From the NCBI RefSeq assembly GCF_051013375.1, contig NZ_CP142125.1: a DNA stretch of 64,000 nt. One strand, given 5' to 3'. The position numbers were made by a program, and so were the translations under genes. Below the pieces are notes generated by a model. That model saw only the letters and a list, made by a program, of their open reading frames with translations, was not told the origin of the DNA and did not search any database. This document shows, in pieces, positions 62,030 to 64,000 of the stretch. This DNA is from Kordia algicida (GTDB lineage Bacteria > Bacteroidota > Bacteroidia > Flavobacteriales > Flavobacteriaceae). Positions within the stretch are counted from its first letter, which is position 1. Each line of letters opens with the position of its first letter.

Positions 62030-62482
62030 TTGAAAATATCTATCTTATCTATAATCGGTATTATATTAATTATGTTTGAAGCATGGTTACCAGAAAAAGC
62101 TAAGGAATTAGAACATTACCTCTCTAGTGTCCATGAATATGCTTACGTTTTATTTAGAAAAACAGTTTATTATTTTGATAAAAAATATAGTCTATATCTT
62201 ATTTTAAATCTTTTAGGAGTATCAATTGTAGTTTTGGGGTTAAGTTTAGATTATTACTTTCCTAATAAGAACTTATTATCTATATTTTTGGTTGGAATAA
62301 TCTTTTTATTTCTTTTAAGAATGCCTGTTTTTATGACATTTTGGTTAAATATTCTGATGCACGTATTTCATTATTTTAGCTATGTAACAAGAGGTAAACC
62401 CTTTATGAGTATTGGAATTCTAATCGCGATATTTGATGTATATTCTAAGGAAATTATATCTTTTATATACTTTATATTTTGA
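62030..62482 (+). CDS. Multi-pass membrane protein, 150 aa
   Basis: Starts with TTG at 62030, chosen because it begins a hydrophobic helix (ISILSIIGIILIMF); the first ATG at 62072 would lose it. Three further hydrophobic segments follow (YLILNLLGVSIVVLGL; LLSIFLVGIIFLFLL; MSIGILIAIFDVY). Separated from the ATPase by the opposing 41-aa frame. It may lie outside the element. Unknown. Confidence 0.5.
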   Translation: MKISILSIIGIILIMFEAWLPEKAKELEHYLSSVHEYAYVLFRKTVYYFDKKYSLYLILNLLGVSIVVLGLSLDYYFPNKNLLSIFLVGIIFLFLLRMPVFMTFWLNILMHVFHYFSYVTRGKPFMSIGILIAIFDVYSKEIISFIYFIF

Positions 62483-62500
62483 TATTTTTCATGTTAAATA

Positions 62501-63034
62501 TTATTCATTTACGACTTTCAATCCTACCAAAATGCCTTGAAACATTAAGCTTGAAGATTCGTCTATTATTTTATTTACTGTCCAATCCTGTATTTTTTCT
62601 TCCAGCGACTCTTTCCAGTCTACTTTATTTTCAACTTTTGATCTCTCAAATGATTTTTCAATTTCATCAAATATAATTTGCTGTCCGAATGAAACTTTTA
62701 CTAATTCCTTTTTAATCTCATCAAGCATTATTCGTAATTGAAAGACTTCTGTTGAAGTAAATTTTTCATCCTCACTAAAATCAATTTTCCTTAAGTAAGA
62801 CTCAACTGTTTTAATTCCAAAATGTGAAATTGTTACAGTGTATCCTGTTCCGTAAGGCTCAAGTAAGTCTTCATCTATGAGATAATAGTATGCTTTTTGA
62901 ATTTCAGAATAATCTATATTTAAAGATTGACCTAATGCTTTTAAGTCTATTGGTTGACGTGTGTCAGCTTTTGAATGATTGTAGGTTTCGGTAAGTAATT
63001 TACGCCTTATATTATCTCTTTCGTAAATATTCAT
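62501..63034 (-). CDS. Winged-helix protein, 177 aa
   Basis: An N-terminal winged helix (IDLKALGQSLNIDYSEIQKA then YLIDEDLLEPYGTGYTVTIS) and a C-terminal helical region. The wHTH-plus-helix form is common in small proteins encoded beside defence or toxin genes. The next gene in the same direction is a HEPN-like protein about 55 bp upstream. Confidence 0.65.
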   Translation of the reverse strand: MNIYERDNIRRKLLTETYNHSKADTRQPIDLKALGQSLNIDYSEIQKAYYYLIDEDLLEPYGTGYTVTISHFGIKTVESYLRKIDFSEDEKFTSTEVFQLRIMLDEIKKELVKVSFGQQIIFDEIEKSFERSKVENKVDWKESLEEKIQDWTVNKIIDESSSLMFQGILVGLKVVNE

Positions 63035-63090
63035 TTAAATTGGTTTTAGGTTTTATAGATAAGTCAAATACAACTTTAATTTTCATAATA

Positions 63091-64000
63091 TTAATAAACA
63101 GAGATTAAGTGTTTAAAAACTTCAATTTGGTATCCAATACTATTTTCTTTAGAAGATTCCATTATTTTATTGTTTTTATCGGTAGTTGAATCTATTTGGC
63201 TTTGATAATGTTTTAATTTTTCGATATTTTCAGTTTTATTGGTAGGTATTAATTCTATTTTCATATCATCGTAAGTAATTAGAGTAAGAGAATCATTGAT
63301 AAACTTATGATGCTTAATAACTGCAAATAACGGTTCAAAAGCATACATATTACCTTTTTCATTATGAGGATATCTACGTCGTACAGGATAAAATACCCAA
63401 AGAGAATAGTTATTTCTTACAGCTATTATTTCAACTGAATGGATTAAATATTGATCTAATATCCACAACCCTTTATTTAAAGATTTATAATTTGATTTGA
63501 TCTTCTGAAAATTTCTAATTTCATTTTCAAAAAAGCCTTTAGTCCTAAAAATATCATTAATAATATTTACTAATCGAATCAATGGTTTTTTTAAAATATA
63601 TCCATGAATAATATTCAAATCTGGGTGTGCATTCATATTTCTCATTTTTCTTCCCCAATCCATGTTTTTTTTAAAAGAATTATTGTATCCACTACTAATT
63701 TCTCTAATAAGGATATTCAGAGTCTTTTCCTTATTGTTAGAATTTTTCAAATCTATATTTAAAATTCTTGCTTTTGCCTTTACTGACATTTCAAAAATTT
63801 TAGTCAATCTTGAAAATGCATCACCATAAGCAGGATAGTGATAATAGCTAAGTTGTTGAAGTTTTTCAAAGCTTATAAGTCCTTTTTCAATATTCTCAGG
63901 TACATCTTTATGAGTGTTTTTTAACACAACAAATAAATTATAAAAATCAACTTCACTATTTGCTCCGAAGTAACTCCATGTAGGATCAGGAATTTTAAAT
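63091..64000 (-). CDS. HEPN-like protein, 5' end beyond the window
   Basis: The frame is open to the window edge (reading FKIPDPTWSYFGANSEVDFY before the first internal GTG), so the start is not visible. A helical domain holds YYHYPAYGDAFSRLTKIFEM and RKMRNMNAHPD, which fits the HEPN R-x4-H pattern (RNMNAH) seen in RNase/abortive-infection and DUF4145-type proteins. The C-terminal half is unassigned. An antiviral or toxin role is possible but inferred from the motif alone. Confidence 0.55.
   Translation of the reverse strand, partial: FKIPDPTWSYFGANSEVDFYNLFVVLKNTHKDVPENIEKGLISFEKLQQLSYYHYPAYGDAFSRLTKIFEMSVKAKARILNIDLKNSNNKEKTLNILIREISSGYNNSFKKNMDWGRKMRNMNAHPDLNIIHGYILKKPLIRLVNIINDIFRTKGFFENEIRNFQKIKSNYKSLNKGLWILDQYLIHSVEIIAVRNNYSLWVFYPVRRRYPHNEKGNMYAFEPLFAVIKHHKFINDSLTLITYDDMKIELIPTNKTENIEKLKHYQSQIDSTTDKNNKIMESSKENSIGYQIEVFKHLISVY

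Overview
This is a low-GC Bacteroidota window, almost certainly Flavobacteriaceae. The evidence is the set of lineage-typical families (GLPGLI protein, OMP_b-brl_3-type outer-membrane barrel, LytTR plus secreted Rhs protein), the lack of strong Shine-Dalgarno sequences and the AT-rich intergenic DNA. No rRNA, tRNA or CRISPR was recognised. I could not run searches, so family names rest on motifs and architecture read by eye.

Layout. (1) 1-2.7 kb, minus: the end of a type III restriction-modification operon (mod, then res running off the window) beside a decayed XRE regulator. (2) 3.0-15.1 kb, plus: a tight run of about 22 mostly small genes. It holds an Arg-tailed capsid-like beta protein, a second protein that appears to share its fold but carries a beta-propeller insert, an HExxH metalloprotease, five cell-wall-related proteins, a holin/spanin-like group and at least ten single-pass membrane proteins. 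There is no portal, large terminase, tail or baseplate gene. (3) 15.1-26.1 kb: a LytTR regulator, a 2,693-residue Rhs toxin with a metallopeptidase tip, a candidate lipoprotein immunity gene and nested IS1-family remnants, bracketed by a 37-bp near-identical direct repeat. (4) 26.2-33.7 kb: tyrosine integrase, excisionase/MerR-like and HTH regulators, a 22-bp iteron-like array, a winged-helix replication-type protein and a glycosyltransferase. (5) 33.8-45.7 kb, mostly minus: lipoproteins and membrane proteins, a structured non-coding stretch, a CI-like repressor, a GH19 lipoprotein, a GLPGLI / outer-membrane barrel / small secreted peptide operon and a UmuC polymerase. (6) 45.9-61.8 kb, plus: a 1,579-residue protein with three repeats and an N6-adenine methyltransferase, a Strawberry-notch-type helicase split by a one-base frameshift, a MoxR-type AAA+ ATPase with a putative VWA-like partner, small unknowns, a DnaA-domain-IV-like protein and a packaging-type P-loop ATPase. 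(7) 62-64 kb: a membrane protein and a minus-strand pair, one member of which has a HEPN-like motif.

Interpretation (inference). Regions 2, 4 and 6 look like parts of a temperate, tailless, membrane-containing DNA virus or a virus-derived element. They share an 18/19-base motif (TACMAAACGCGTACAAATG) upstream of both the structural and the methylase/helicase/packaging operons. Such an element would be large for this kind of virus and would carry a DarB-like anti-restriction pair. Its ends are not established: the integrase lies in the middle of the window, and the 37-bp repeat allows either an Rhs island inside one element or two neighbouring related elements.
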